Below are positions 1-8,520 of a stretch of DNA of 64,000 nucleotides, piece after piece. The position numbers and the translations under genes were made by a program. Location of the stretch: positions 1,054,001 through 1,118,000 of the forward strand of contig NZ_CP084472.1 of assembly GCF_020405225.1 (NCBI RefSeq), read 5' to 3'. How positions within the stretch are numbered: the first letter of the stretch is position 1; each line of letters opens with the position of its first letter. The notes below the pieces were generated by a model. It worked only from the letters and a program-made list of their open reading frames with translations. It ran no database searches and was not told the origin of the DNA. This DNA is from Natrinema sp. DC36 (lineage in GTDB: Archaea; Halobacteriota; Halobacteria; Halobacteriales; Natrialbaceae).

Positions 1-281
1 TACGTCTTGCTCGAGCGCCCAGACGTGACCGACTCGGCCCGTCGGTCGAGACCCTCGGCGATCCGCAGCGCTGCGAGCGTGGCCTCGAAGTCTTGCCGGT
101 GCTGCTCGTTCTCGAACGTGATGTCGGTGTCGTCGTACTTGCGATCGATATCGCGCTCAACGCGACCGAGGATCCCGGTGCTGTCGGGGTTGTCCTGCTC
201 GCCCTCGATGTCCGAATCGTCGAGGATCGTGTTGATCTCGACGCGGACGTCTTCCGCGCTGGTGCCAGCGCTCGTAGCCAT
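1..281 (-). CDS. Provirus structural-region protein, partial at window edge
   Basis: The frame is open from an ATG at 281 down to the window edge, giving at least 93 residues and no stop, so the C-terminus is missing. It begins MATSAGTSAEDVRVEINT and is acidic, with alternating charged residues typical of small head-tail connector or adaptor proteins. It lies six bases beyond the stop of the upstream 154-aa gene and is third after the major capsid gene. In HK97-type head modules this position usually encodes head completion or adaptor proteins, which is inference from order only. No domain is recognisable by eye. Confidence 0.6.
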   Translation of the reverse strand, partial: MATSAGTSAEDVRVEINTILDDSDIEGEQDNPDSTGILGRVERDIDRKYDDTDITFENEQHRQDFEATLAALRIAEGLDRRAESVTSGRSSKT

Positions 282-287
282 GAAGGG

Positions 288-752
288 TTACTCCTCCAGG
301 TCGTCGAGTCGGGAGTCGATCGCGTCCTTCGCGCCGTCGCGATCCTTCTGTTCTTCCTCGAGGCTCCGGAGAGCGACAAGTGCCGCTTCGTCGTCGATCT
401 CCGCGACTCGCTCCTCGATCTCGTCGTTGGTGTGCTCCTCCGGGTTGAACGGGAGCGTTCCCGTCTCGGCTTCGGTCGGATCGTAGGTGACGCCCTCGCG
501 GTCAGGGTCCGAGTCCGTCGGAGGAACTTCGGTTCCAGACTCGCTCTCGGCCTCGTCCTCGTCGCTCGAGGCTTCAGGCCCGCGACCGCCGCGCTCGATG
601 TGGCGGTGCATCGCGAGGAGCTTGTCGGCGACCGTCGGATCCTCGACGAACGCGTAGCCGTCCTCGTCGAACTCGAGCGGCGAGTTGTCGCCGAGGATCT
701 GCGAGTTGCGGAGCTCGGTCGCCTCGCCGCTTTCATGTTTGAGGTAGGGCAT
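288..752 (-). CDS. Hypothetical provirus protein downstream of major capsid
   Basis: 154 residues. The first 50 form a compact stretch (MPYLKHESGEATELRNS) and the rest is a very acidic Asp/Glu/Ser-rich linker followed by a helical, charged C-terminus (about residues 105 to 154). It starts four bases after the capsid stop, so it is almost certainly co-transcribed and translationally coupled with it. I recognise no family. Position suggests a minor head or connector component, but the acidic low-complexity centre would also fit a chaperone-like accessory protein. Confidence 0.65.
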   Translation of the reverse strand: MPYLKHESGEATELRNSQILGDNSPLEFDEDGYAFVEDPTVADKLLAMHRHIERGGRGPEASSDEDEAESESGTEVPPTDSDPDREGVTYDPTEAETGTLPFNPEEHTNDEIEERVAEIDDEAALVALRSLEEEQKDRDGAKDAIDSRLDDLEE

Positions 753-755
753 GGG

Positions 756-1622
756 TTACGTCTGGATGGCGATGTTCGCCGACGGCTGGGTGGCTGCGAA
801 GCCGACCCGCTCGTCGATCTGCCAGACGGTACTCTCGATCGACTCGTCGTAGTAGCTCGAGACGTCGAGCGCCCGGCGAGTCGATTCCCAGCCGAAGTTG
901 GTCGGGTCGACGAGGTACGCCTCGCCTTCGGCGTAGTTCCCGGTGTTGTCGAGGAAGACCGGAACGTCGCCGGCGACGCCGAGGAACGCCTGCTGGCCGA
1001 CGAGGTTGCCCTGGGGTAGGATCCCCATCTCGAGGACGGAGTCACCGAGCTCGGATGCCTGCGTGAACTTGTCCATGTTCAGCAGGGCGTTCATGTTCTG
1101 GCCGCCGGTGAGAAGTCGCAGTTCGGCGATGTCGAGCTCGTCCTGGAAGGCGCGCTGCCGGGCCAGGGTGATGTCCTCGTACTCGATGACGCCGGCCGTC
1201 GCGTTGCCGGCGTCGATCGGGCCGGCGCTGTTGGTGTTGTTCGAGAGGATGTTGTACGCGATCCCGTCGACACGAGTCTCCTCGGCTTTGACCAGATCCT
1301 CTTCCTGGTCCATCGTGATGTCGATGACGTTGTCCTCGACGTCCTCGTCGGGGATGACGACCTCGAGGCCGTACTTCGTGTGGGCGACCTGGACCGTGTC
1401 GTAGTCCTTTGTCGCCCGCGGGAACTCGCTCCCCGGCGGAATCTCGGCGACATCGCCGTCGAAGTCGCCGTCGGAGATCGGGAACTCGACGGAGTTACTG
1501 TCGTTGTTGGTCGCGTCGTAGTCCTTGAAGGCGGTACGACTCTGGTACTTCTTGTTTCGGATCTTTTCGACGATCGATCGAACGTCGTCGTCGCTGATGA
1601 TGTCGGATGCTTTCTGAGCCAT
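756..1622 (-). CDS. HK97-fold major capsid protein
   Basis: 288 residues, about the usual mature length for this fold. The N-terminal helix (AQKASDIISDDDVRSIVEKI) is followed by an extended loop-like stretch around residues 40 to 80 (FPISDGDFDGDVAEIPPGSE), resembling the E-loop region of HK97-type shells. Then come long mixed segments with LTGGQNMNALLNMDKFT (about 170 to 190) and a C-terminal beta-rich part (VWQIDERVGFAATQPSANIA) typical of the A and P domains. It follows a protease-scaffold gene and a cement-protein gene, the canonical order of haloarchaeal tailed viruses. The start at 1622 has no strong Shine-Dalgarno. Identification rests on composition, length and gene order. Confidence 0.85.
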   Translation of the reverse strand: MAQKASDIISDDDVRSIVEKIRNKKYQSRTAFKDYDATNNDSNSVEFPISDGDFDGDVAEIPPGSEFPRATKDYDTVQVAHTKYGLEVVIPDEDVEDNVIDITMDQEEDLVKAEETRVDGIAYNILSNNTNSAGPIDAGNATAGVIEYEDITLARQRAFQDELDIAELRLLTGGQNMNALLNMDKFTQASELGDSVLEMGILPQGNLVGQQAFLGVAGDVPVFLDNTGNYAEGEAYLVDPTNFGWESTRRALDVSSYYDESIESTVWQIDERVGFAATQPSANIAIQT

Positions 1623-1651
1623 GTGTGATCAGGTGGTGTCGTCAGTTGGTC

Positions 1652-2050
1652 TTACAACAGAATCCACGCGTAGCCGGCCGGTGCGTCCTGGCCGCGCCAG
1701 GAGCCGCCAGCGTCGGAGAGTGCGTGGGCGGGGCCGCCGCTGCTCGTCTCGAGGGTGCCGACGGTGCCGTTCGTCGCGTTTCCGACGTCGAGATCGTCGC
1801 CGGCGGAGACGGTGCCCTCGACGGCCGCCACGGTAGGGCCACTGACGTGCGCCGGGGCGACGCCGCTGTTCTCAGTCGCCCGCCCTCGTGCGCGGACGCC
1901 GAGGAACGCATGCCCCGAGTCGCCATCGGCCGGCTCGATGTCACCCGCCGCGATCGCGACGACATCGCCAGCCGCAGTCGAATCGTCGGAGTCGGGGTAG
2001 CCGATAGTCGTCGTACTGTCGCCGCCGTTCTGTCCGGGTTCGGATACCAT
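1652..2050 (-). CDS. Capsid decoration (cement) protein, DUF2190-like
   Basis: 132 residues, rich in Gly, Ala, Thr and small beta-forming residues (TAAGDVVAIAAGDIEPADG, GTVSAGDDLDVGNATNG), with the repeated short-strand pattern of the DUF2190/lambda-D-like decoration proteins that sit between protease and capsid genes. A GGAGG element lies close upstream of the ATG at 2050, a genuine ribosome-binding site that fixes this start. It ends 29 bases before the capsid start. Role inferred: stabilises the expanded shell at trimer axes. Confidence 0.72.
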   Translation of the reverse strand: MVSEPGQNGGDSTTTIGYPDSDDSTAAGDVVAIAAGDIEPADGDSGHAFLGVRARGRATENSGVAPAHVSGPTVAAVEGTVSAGDDLDVGNATNGTVGTLETSSGGPAHALSDAGGSWRGQDAPAGYAWILL

Positions 2051-2052
2051 GA

Positions 2053-2271
2053 TCAGTTACCTCCAGTCCATTCGACCTCGGGGTCGGTGACGAGGTCGTA
2101 CTCGTCAGACGCTTCGACTGCCGCAGCGGCAGCGTTGAGAAGCGACTTCCGTTTCTCCTCCCGTCCGAGTTCCGTGAGGTCGAGGACCAGTCGGTCCTCG
2201 TCGTCGAACTCGGCGAAGTCGGGATGGTTCTCGATGATCGAATCTGTGTCCTCCTCGTAGAACAGCGTCAT
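2053..2271 (-). CDS. Small acidic provirus protein
   Basis: 72 residues, MTLFYEEDTDSIIENHPDF onward, mainly helical and very acidic. The ATG at 2269-2271 shares a base with the TGA of the protease gene (ATGA arrangement), so translation is coupled. It ends two bases before the cement-protein start. No known motif; probably a head-assembly accessory, by position only. Confidence 0.65.
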   Translation of the reverse strand: MTLFYEEDTDSIIENHPDFAEFDDEDRLVLDLTELGREEKRKSLLNAAAAAVEASDEYDLVTDPEVEWTGGN

Positions 2272-3533
2272 CAGAGCACCTCCAGTGCGCCGTCGTAGTC
2301 GTCGGCGTTCGCGAGCTCTGCCGCCTCGTTGCGGAGTGCCTCGACGCGCTCGTCGGGCAGCGCCGAGCCGACGGTCGAGAGCTTGGTGTCGATCTCCTCG
2401 ATGCGCTCGATGTCCTCGTCCGTCGGGCCGCTCGAGCCACCCGAGCCGCCGGTCGGACCGGAGCCGGTCTCCGGCGTCTGGGTGAGCGCCTCGACGTCGA
2501 GGTCGCCGTCGTCGGTCTCGAACTCCGCGGCCATCGCGTCGAAGCTCATCGCCTCGACGGTGGCCTCGCGAAGGCCGAGGTCCTCGGTGAGCGCCTCGGC
2601 CATCATGCCCTCCACGATCTCGACGCGATCGCGCATGGCTTCGGCCTGCTCGGCGTCCATGACTTCGGGGTCGTCGACGCCGGCTGCCTCTTCGATGAGG
2701 TCTTCGTGTTCGTCCGCCTGTTCCTCGAGTTCGGTGAGTCGGTCTCGCACCTCGGCCTCGACGACCGTCGGGTCGTCCTTCTGCCGGGCTGCTGCGACCA
2801 GCTCCTGCTCTTTGTCAGTTAGGTCCATGATGATCGGATCGTCGTTGGCCGGGGTGCTCTGGCCGCCGCTGCCGTTCTGGCCGTCATCGCCCTCCGGGTG
2901 ATCGTCTGCCAGTGCTTCGACGTCGACGCCGTAGTGAGCCGACAGCGCCTCCGCGGCTTGGGGCTCGATATCCGGCGAGGGGCCGACGTTGATCTCGTTC
3001 GACGGGACGGCGCCGTCGGCGACCAGCGCCACGTCTCGAGCGCTCTGGACGTTGGTCACCTCATACAGTGCGTCCGGGTCGCCCTCATCGCCCTCGACGA
3101 GCTCGGCTTCCCGGATCACGACCGGCGAGATCTGGGCGAGGCCAGTCTCGACCGTCTCCTCGGCTTCCCAGTCAGCGAGGAAGCCATCGAAGAGGAGGCC
3201 AGCGTCCTCGTCGAACGTCGTCGCCGTGATCTCGCCGACCTTCTCCTCCATCGAGACGGCGCCGGACAGCACGGGACCGTCGTCGGTCATCTCGACGCCG
3301 ACGTGTTGCTCGGGGTCGAGACTGTCGGCCATCGTCAACGGCTTCCCCTCGAAGACGCCGTCCTCAGCCATCTGCTCGAGGATGTCCGCCGGCCAGCGCG
3401 TTCGCTTCTTGGTGAGACCAGTCGTGACGTCGTCGGCCCCGAAGAGCACGCCGTGTACCGGGAGCTGATTGTCGGTCGGTTCAGCTGCGACGGCAGCGAC
3501 GCCCGCGCCGTCGCTCAGGATCTCGTAGGTCAT
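2271..3533 (-). CDS. Prohead protease-scaffold fusion
   Basis: 420 residues in two parts. Residues 1 to about 205 look like a protease: beta-rich, with EGKPLTMADSLDPEQHVGVE (about 60 to 80) as in the prohead peptidase fold, where a His and a Ser form the active site, and QISPVVIREAELVEG later. After a Gly/Asn/Ser linker (about 205 to 235) the C-terminal half is a long, highly charged helical region (DKEQELVAAARQKDD to the end) of the kind that scaffolds capsid assembly and is then digested. It sits between MuF and cement protein. Assignment of catalytic residues is tentative; the whole-gene role is well supported by order and architecture. Confidence 0.75.
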   Translation of the reverse strand: MTYEILSDGAGVAAVAAEPTDNQLPVHGVLFGADDVTTGLTKKRTRWPADILEQMAEDGVFEGKPLTMADSLDPEQHVGVEMTDDGPVLSGAVSMEEKVGEITATTFDEDAGLLFDGFLADWEAEETVETGLAQISPVVIREAELVEGDEGDPDALYEVTNVQSARDVALVADGAVPSNEINVGPSPDIEPQAAEALSAHYGVDVEALADDHPEGDDGQNGSGGQSTPANDDPIIMDLTDKEQELVAAARQKDDPTVVEAEVRDRLTELEEQADEHEDLIEEAAGVDDPEVMDAEQAEAMRDRVEIVEGMMAEALTEDLGLREATVEAMSFDAMAAEFETDDGDLDVEALTQTPETGSGPTGGSGGSSGPTDEDIERIEEIDTKLSTVGSALPDERVEALRNEAAELANADDYDGALEVL

Positions 3534-3595
3534 GATGTAGTTGTGAAAAGTCCATGCCGGGAGGGCCTCGCCCCGGCGGGGTCATCGGTAGCCGG

Positions 3596-4477
3596 TTAGT
3601 TGCCGGTCCAGACCGTGTGCGTGCATCGGCAGTTCGGGTGACGGGGCAGGTTCCCGTACGCCTTCGACGCCACGTAAGGCGCGCCGGCCGCGTAGGCTTG
3701 GCACTGTGGACAGGCGTCGGTCGCCAGGATGACGTCGACCTTCTCGACGCCGGCGCGCTCCCACTCCTTGAGCCGGCCCCAGTTGTGGGAGTTCATCAGC
3801 TCCGTCCGCGAGATCATCGTCGCCCGGTTCATCGCCGCTCGAGGCGTGCCGTCGTCGACGCGACCGAGGATGTCCGAGACGCCGCGGGCGACATCTCGAG
3901 GCCCGTCGCCGCTCGCCAGCCCGTCGGTCAGTTCTCGGCGGACATCGCGGGCGATGTCGTCGGTCAGCCCACGGAGCTCCTCGAGGTTCCGTGAGTAGAG
4001 CTGCTCGAGTTGTTCCTGGTGGACCGGCATCCGAATCGACGCGGAAGCGGCCGCCTCACCACTTCCTACGTTCAGCGCACCGAGCTCGTGCTGAGCGTCT
4101 TCGACGCCCTTGAGGTAGGCCCGATCGATGAACTGATTCTCGCCGCCGTACTCGGTGAGGACCTCATTCTCGAGCTGCCGTTCGAGCCAGCGCTGCGCGG
4201 CCTCGACCTTCTGCGGATCCGTCGTGAACTCGAACTGGCCCGATGTGGGCGCGTCGACGAGCGCCTCGGTCTGCAGTCCAAAGACGTCGTTCTCGACGAT
4301 TCCCGTCCGGAGCGCCGAGCGGATCGCGGCCAGCCGTCCACGGAGCTTCTGGGCGTACCGCTGCCGGATGGATCGGACCCGCGCTGGTTCATCGCGATCA
4401 CGGGCCCGCTCGAGGTAGCGCTCGTGGGCCGACGTCTGCTCCGGGACGCCGGCGTCGGCGCTGGCGGCGGCACTCAT
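3596..4477 (-). CDS. Phage head morphogenesis protein, Mu gpF/SPP1 gp7 family (MuF)
   Basis: 293 residues. The N-terminal half is helical (DRDEPARVRSIRQRYAQKLR). The C-terminal 90 residues carry the MuF signature: RATMISRTELMNSHNWGRLKE, then DACPQCQAYAAG and LPRHPNCRCTH, where paired cysteines and a histidine form the conserved minor-head-protein metal-like cluster. MuF proteins are minor capsid components packaged near the portal. The ATG at 4477 overlaps the portal stop (ATGA), so the two are coupled. It is separated by 62 bases from the downstream protease gene. Confidence 0.9.
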   Translation of the reverse strand: MSAAASADAGVPEQTSAHERYLERARDRDEPARVRSIRQRYAQKLRGRLAAIRSALRTGIVENDVFGLQTEALVDAPTSGQFEFTTDPQKVEAAQRWLERQLENEVLTEYGGENQFIDRAYLKGVEDAQHELGALNVGSGEAAASASIRMPVHQEQLEQLYSRNLEELRGLTDDIARDVRRELTDGLASGDGPRDVARGVSDILGRVDDGTPRAAMNRATMISRTELMNSHNWGRLKEWERAGVEKVDVILATDACPQCQAYAAGAPYVASKAYGNLPRHPNCRCTHTVWTGN

Positions 4478-6006
4478 CAGTCGTCAGCCTCCTCGGCGGC
4501 CTCGCCGGTCATGCCCTCAGCCATCTCTTGAATATCCGGCGCCGACTCGTCGACGTCGATCTCGCCGCCGGCGAAGACGTCCTCGGGAAGGTCCATCGTC
4601 GTCGTGAGGAACTTCTCGAGGTCCAGGACGGCGTCGATCGGGACGTTGCCGAGGCCGTTGTTCAGGGCCTTCATGAACTGCTCCATCTTCTCGATCTCGC
4701 CGTCGTCCAGCGTCGCGATCGGGTTGTCGCTCTCCTTCGGCGCGATCTTCACCTCGAGGCCAGCAGGCTCGAGGTCCGGATGGCGATCGGCGACCGCCCG
4801 GAACGCCTGCGTCCAGTCACGCTCAGCGGAGCGGCGCTCCTCGACGATCGTGTCCTGGTAGGAGTTCTCCTGCCGATCCGAGACGTGGTTCGCAATGGAC
4901 TCACCGAACGCTGTTGCGTACTTCGGTGCCGGCAGCGGTGCGAGGATGTCCGCGACGTAGTGCTCAAGCGGGCCGTCGAGTTCGGGGATCGTTGGTTCCC
5001 ACTGATCGGGCGTGATCGAGCCGTCGTGGCCGATGATTCCGCCTGCCTCGAGGTCGTCGACGTTGTTGACCCACTCGTCCTGCTCATCCTGGTCCCATGT
5101 CTCGACGATCGCGTCCCCGTCCGGTAGCTCGGTGACTTCGGTATCGAATTCCACGAGCCAGACGCCGTAGGCGGTCTTCTTGATCGCCACGGCGCGGTCC
5201 CGTTTGATAGACCGATACTCCTCGGCATCGTCGGCGATCGACTCGAGAGGAGATGTTCCGAAGATTCCCTCCTCGGTTGCGTCGTCGCCGCCGATGTCGG
5301 GGTCGATCGTTCGCTTGAGGACATCGTTCTGCGAGAGGTAGACCTCGTCTTCGTCCATCCCTCCGTTGCGCTGGCCGACGATCGACTGATCGTCGAACTG
5401 GACGTAGGCCGCCGCCTCGCCGCGCTTGGTGATCTCGCCCTCCTCTGCCGCCTCCGTATCGTCCGGCTCGAGAAGGATGTTCGTGTTTGCGTAGGTACGA
5501 GCCGAGACGGTCTCCGGGCGGATGTGCTTGAAGCCCGTGATCGGCCCCATGGGCTCGGTCTCTTTGCCGTCCTGCTTGAGGTACTCGTTGAGCGTCGTCC
5601 CCTTGGTCCACTTCTGTACGATATCGACCTTCAGGTAGGGATAGAACGGCTGGCGCTTCTCGCCGGCGATCACCGCGCAGTTCTCGAGGAAGCCGCCTGC
5701 AGGTGCGAACTCCGGAGCGTCATCGCCGCCCATGAAGTAGGCCTGGGTGGTGTCGTCGTCAGCCTCGATCCGAACGCCGGGCTTGACGACGTCACGGACA
5801 AACTGGTTGAAGTTCGCCCGGATGATACCGATCTCGCGGTAGTACTCGTGGTACTCGTCGATGTCCTCGGGCGGGTTGAGATCGTCGACGTCCGAAGACT
5901 CGATGAAGATCCTCGAGTTCCGGGTGACCGTCTCGACGGTCTGGGTCAGCCGGGAGCTAAGCGCCTCGATCTGGCCGCGGACGCGGCTGGGGAATCGTGC
6001 AGACAT
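4477..6006 (-). CDS. Portal protein
   Basis: 509 residues, usual for tailed-virus portals. It forms the dodecameric ring at the capsid vertex through which DNA is packaged. Supporting features: position directly after the large terminase; mixed N-terminal alpha/beta region (IGIIRANFNQFVRDVVKPGV); FGTSPLESIADDAEEYRSIKRDRAVAIKK (about 255 to 283), the typical portal stem-like segment; and APKYATAFGESIANH followed by a helical crown region with PIDAVLDLEKFLTTTM. The acidic tail (AAEEADD) overlaps the MuF start codon. No integral membrane segment. Assigned on order, length and fold pattern. Confidence 0.85.
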   Translation of the reverse strand: MSARFPSRVRGQIEALSSRLTQTVETVTRNSRIFIESSDVDDLNPPEDIDEYHEYYREIGIIRANFNQFVRDVVKPGVRIEADDDTTQAYFMGGDDAPEFAPAGGFLENCAVIAGEKRQPFYPYLKVDIVQKWTKGTTLNEYLKQDGKETEPMGPITGFKHIRPETVSARTYANTNILLEPDDTEAAEEGEITKRGEAAAYVQFDDQSIVGQRNGGMDEDEVYLSQNDVLKRTIDPDIGGDDATEEGIFGTSPLESIADDAEEYRSIKRDRAVAIKKTAYGVWLVEFDTEVTELPDGDAIVETWDQDEQDEWVNNVDDLEAGGIIGHDGSITPDQWEPTIPELDGPLEHYVADILAPLPAPKYATAFGESIANHVSDRQENSYQDTIVEERRSAERDWTQAFRAVADRHPDLEPAGLEVKIAPKESDNPIATLDDGEIEKMEQFMKALNNGLGNVPIDAVLDLEKFLTTTMDLPEDVFAGGEIDVDESAPDIQEMAEGMTGEAAEEADD

Positions 6007-6008
6007 GG

Positions 6009-7397
6009 TTATCGAATAGAACTCTGGCTGGGCATCGACCCAGACTTGAAATGGATCTGAACCGAGTCCTGGGTCTCGTGAGTGAAGATCGCGTACCGGA
6101 GCGCGTCCATGATATGGTCGTTCTCCTTCTTCGGCTTCTCCGACTCCCGACCGTCCTTGTACTGGTAGGCGTGGAACTCGTTGATCGTCTCCTGGCAGAG
6201 ATCGTGGACGCGGAGTTCGTCGCGCTTCGCGGCGACGGTCTTGATGCCCTCCTCGACCGACTTGTCGGACTTCCGAGCGTCGAAGCCGTTCTCGTTCAGC
6301 GCCTCGATCGACTTCGGCTCGGCGCTGTCACAGTAGACCGGGCCCGAGCCGTAGTCGCCCTCCAACTGCTCGAGCTCGGCAGCGATGTCGTCGTTGCCCA
6401 TCCGCCGGGACTTGCGCTCCTCGACGACGTACCAGCGATCACCGTGGATCAGGACGGCGACGATCGCCGCGTGGTTCGAGAAGCCCCAGTCGACGCCGTA
6501 GATCGTCTCGTCCCAGCTGTCCGGGAGGTCGTCCGACTCGAGGATGTGGTCGTCGCGATCGAACCACGGGTAGACGAGCCCGTCGAACTGCGTGAACGCA
6601 CCCTCAACCTCCTGCTGGTAGTAAGAGCCGCTATACTCGTCTTTCAGCCGCTCGATGTAGTCGTCCGGGTTGTGCGGGTTGAGCCAGGATGGGACACCGA
6701 AGACGCCACGGACCCGGTCGGACTCGCGGACCTCGTAGACGTCGTCGTGGACGATCTCGGCGTCGTCCTCGTAGAAGCGATCGTAGACCCAGTTGAAGCC
6801 TCGAGGCGTCCCTGTCAGGAACGCGTTCCGATAGTTCCCGACGCGGAGACGTCCGGAGAGGACTTCCCAGGCGCGCTCAGCCAGTGACGCGGGTTCGTCG
6901 ATTCCGACCCATGCGAGGTTCGGCCCACGAAGACGGCGGATTTTACGCTCGTTAGACGCCGTCTGCAGGATGATGCGGGAGCCGCTGGGTGTGTGGACAC
7001 CGGGTTCTTCGCCACCGGGACCGACGTACTCGCAGACCTCGAGGAGACCGAACTCTCGCATCGTCGGGAGGATGGCGTTCTTGATCGTCGGCCAGTCCGG
7101 GGCGATGATCGCGCCGAGCTCGCCGCGGTTCCAGCGCTCGGCGTTCGCCCAGGCCCGCATGATGAGCGTCGCCGTCTTGCCGGCGCCGAGCCCCGAGATG
7201 ATGACGTGGTTCGAGGCATCGGACGAGATCGCGGCGTCGCCCTCGGGGCCGGCGAGGAAGTCCTCCTGGGGAGCGAGGCCAGTGTCCGCGTGGACGTACG
7301 GCCGGACCTCTCGAGAGTCCCGCTGCCGATCGAAGATCGTGTAGCTCGGCTCGGGGAACTCCTCGGTGTACGATGTCGTGGAACTGGCAGAGCTCAT
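6009..7397 (-). CDS. Terminase large subunit (packaging ATPase-nuclease)
   Basis: 462 residues. Packaging motor: the N-terminal ATPase has a Walker A motif GLGAGKT at residues 69 to 75 and a Walker B VGIDE at 164 to 168, with the coupling motif LTGTPRG at about 194 to 200. The C-terminal RNase H-like nuclease has GVDWG (Asp303), CDSAE (Asp357) and DHIMDALRYA (Asp427, Asp431), the metal-binding acidic triad for cutting concatemers. The ATG at 7397 lies three bases past the small-subunit stop, and the gene ends two bases before the portal start. Confidence 0.95.
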   Translation of the reverse strand: MSSASSTTSYTEEFPEPSYTIFDRQRDSREVRPYVHADTGLAPQEDFLAGPEGDAAISSDASNHVIISGLGAGKTATLIMRAWANAERWNRGELGAIIAPDWPTIKNAILPTMREFGLLEVCEYVGPGGEEPGVHTPSGSRIILQTASNERKIRRLRGPNLAWVGIDEPASLAERAWEVLSGRLRVGNYRNAFLTGTPRGFNWVYDRFYEDDAEIVHDDVYEVRESDRVRGVFGVPSWLNPHNPDDYIERLKDEYSGSYYQQEVEGAFTQFDGLVYPWFDRDDHILESDDLPDSWDETIYGVDWGFSNHAAIVAVLIHGDRWYVVEERKSRRMGNDDIAAELEQLEGDYGSGPVYCDSAEPKSIEALNENGFDARKSDKSVEEGIKTVAAKRDELRVHDLCQETINEFHAYQYKDGRESEKPKKENDHIMDALRYAIFTHETQDSVQIHFKSGSMPSQSSIR

Positions 7398-7400
7398 GGA

Positions 7401-7949
7401 TCAGTCCTTCTCCGATGTGAGGTAGACCTCGACGCTGCCGGAGCCGGCGTCGTCGTCATCGTGCTCGCCCCACGACTCGGGGTAGCGGTTCTTGAGCACC
7501 GAGAGGACTGTCCGAGCGTCGCCTTTCTCGCGGGCGATATCGAGCAGGTCGTCGACGAGCTTTGCTTCGCCGGCACCTCGCGCGCTCGCGACCCTGTCCG
7601 CAAAATCCGCGTAGATGCCTTCGTCCTGGTCGTCGGCTCGCTCGAGCCACTCGTAGAACGTCGTCTGGCCGATGCCGTTACACCGACACGCTGCAGCGAC
7701 CGACTGTCCGTTCTCGAGCATCTCCGCGATCGCCTCCTGGCGCTGCTTCGTGAGCTTCGGATCACGACCGCGGTGGCTGGGCCCGCCCTCGAGGATACCC
7801 TTAGCCGACTTCACACCGATCATGTGGACGTCGGCGAGCTCGTCGACGCTCGCAGCGCGGACGTCATCGGCGGTCTCGAAGCCAGCCTCCTCGAGCGCCT
7901 CGGCTATCGCTGGGCCGATACCGCCGATATCGGTGAGGTTCTCGGTCAT
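7401..7949 (-). CDS. Terminase small subunit-like protein with N-terminal helix-hairpin-helix domain
   Basis: 182 residues. Residues 1 to 55 are a helix-hairpin-helix DNA-binding module of the RadA/PolX type: LTDIGGIGPAIAEALEEAGF then DVHMIGVKSAKGI, with two GxG-like hairpins. Residues 60 to 110 resemble the terminase small-subunit/resolvase helix-turn-helix (KLTKQRQEAIAEMLENGQSV, GIGQTTFYEWLERA). The remainder is helical and ends acidic. Being directly upstream of TerL, it is expected to recognise the packaging site. The HhH addition is unusual for a TerS and might come from cellular recombination proteins. Confidence 0.8.
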   Translation of the reverse strand: MTENLTDIGGIGPAIAEALEEAGFETADDVRAASVDELADVHMIGVKSAKGILEGGPSHRGRDPKLTKQRQEAIAEMLENGQSVAAACRCNGIGQTTFYEWLERADDQDEGIYADFADRVASARGAGEAKLVDDLLDIAREKGDARTVLSVLKNRYPESWGEHDDDDAGSGSVEVYLTSEKD

Positions 7950-7952
7950 GGC

Positions 7953-8162
7953 TCAGTCACTCTCTTCCTCTCCGTCGGCTTCCGATGGATCGACATCCTC
8001 GCCAGCCTGAACCGACTCTGCGTAGGCTGGGCTGATTCCGACTCGTCGGTAGAGGACTGCGAGACCGAGTTTCGCAAGGTCTGCTCCGGGGAGCAGCGCT
8101 AACGTGATTGCTGCGCCGGTGACCAGCCCGAGTTGAGTTAGTGTGAGCGTGAGTTCGGGCAT
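7953..8162 (-). CDS. Small single-pass membrane protein
   Basis: 69 residues from the ATG at 8162. One hydrophobic segment (LGLVTGAAITLALLPGADLA, about residues 11 to 30) is followed by a short basic stretch (YRRVG) and a very acidic tail. It is in the cluster upstream of terminase, three bases before TerS. Holin-like proteins often have this size, but there is no further evidence and no lysin is visible nearby. Confidence 0.6.
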   Translation of the reverse strand: MPELTLTLTQLGLVTGAAITLALLPGADLAKLGLAVLYRRVGISPAYAESVQAGEDVDPSEADGEEESD

Positions 8163-8170
8163 GGCTTTGG

Positions 8171-8512
8171 TCAGTCGTCCTCCTGGTCCGTCGCCTCGTC
8201 GATCGCGTTGACGATCGCTTCGGCGGCCTCGGGGTCGACGCTGACGTCGGAGTCGGCGACCAGAGCCTCGACGGCTTCCCAACCGAGAACGATGGCGCCA
8301 GCGATGATCACGGAGATCGTCGGATCGGCGCCGGCGGAGATCGCGAAGCCGACAACGGCGACCGTAGTCAGTTCCGTCAGCGCCTTGATCGACTTGTAGA
8401 CGCGGAGGCTCATGTTCCATCGCCTCTGGAGGACACAGCCGAGTTTCTGATTGTGTTCGCGGACGGAGTCCGGGCAGTACCATCGGTTCGAGGGTGGTGT
8501 GTCGGCAGACAT
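8171..8512 (-). CDS. Small membrane protein of the provirus late operon
   Basis: 113 residues. The first 40 carry an arginine-rich soluble part (CPDSVREHNQKLGCVLQRRW) with two cysteines. Two hydrophobic stretches follow (LTTVAVVGFAISAGAD and TISVIIAGAIVLGWEAVEAL, about 48 to 86) and then an acidic tail. Two close membrane spans with a polar tail fit a class II holin-like protein; this is a guess from topology. It lies eight bases upstream of the 69-aa membrane protein gene. Confidence 0.6.
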   Translation of the reverse strand: MSADTPPSNRWYCPDSVREHNQKLGCVLQRRWNMSLRVYKSIKALTELTTVAVVGFAISAGADPTISVIIAGAIVLGWEAVEALVADSDVSVDPEAAEAIVNAIDEATDQEDD

Positions 8513-8520
8513 GGCATCTA

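Noticed and set aside
93-1019. 308-aa plus-strand frame opposite the capsid genes
   Set aside because: Antisense shadow of high-G+C coding DNA: Val/Arg/Asp-rich pattern typical of the complementary frame of an acidic haloarchaeal protein; the minus-strand genes are coherent.
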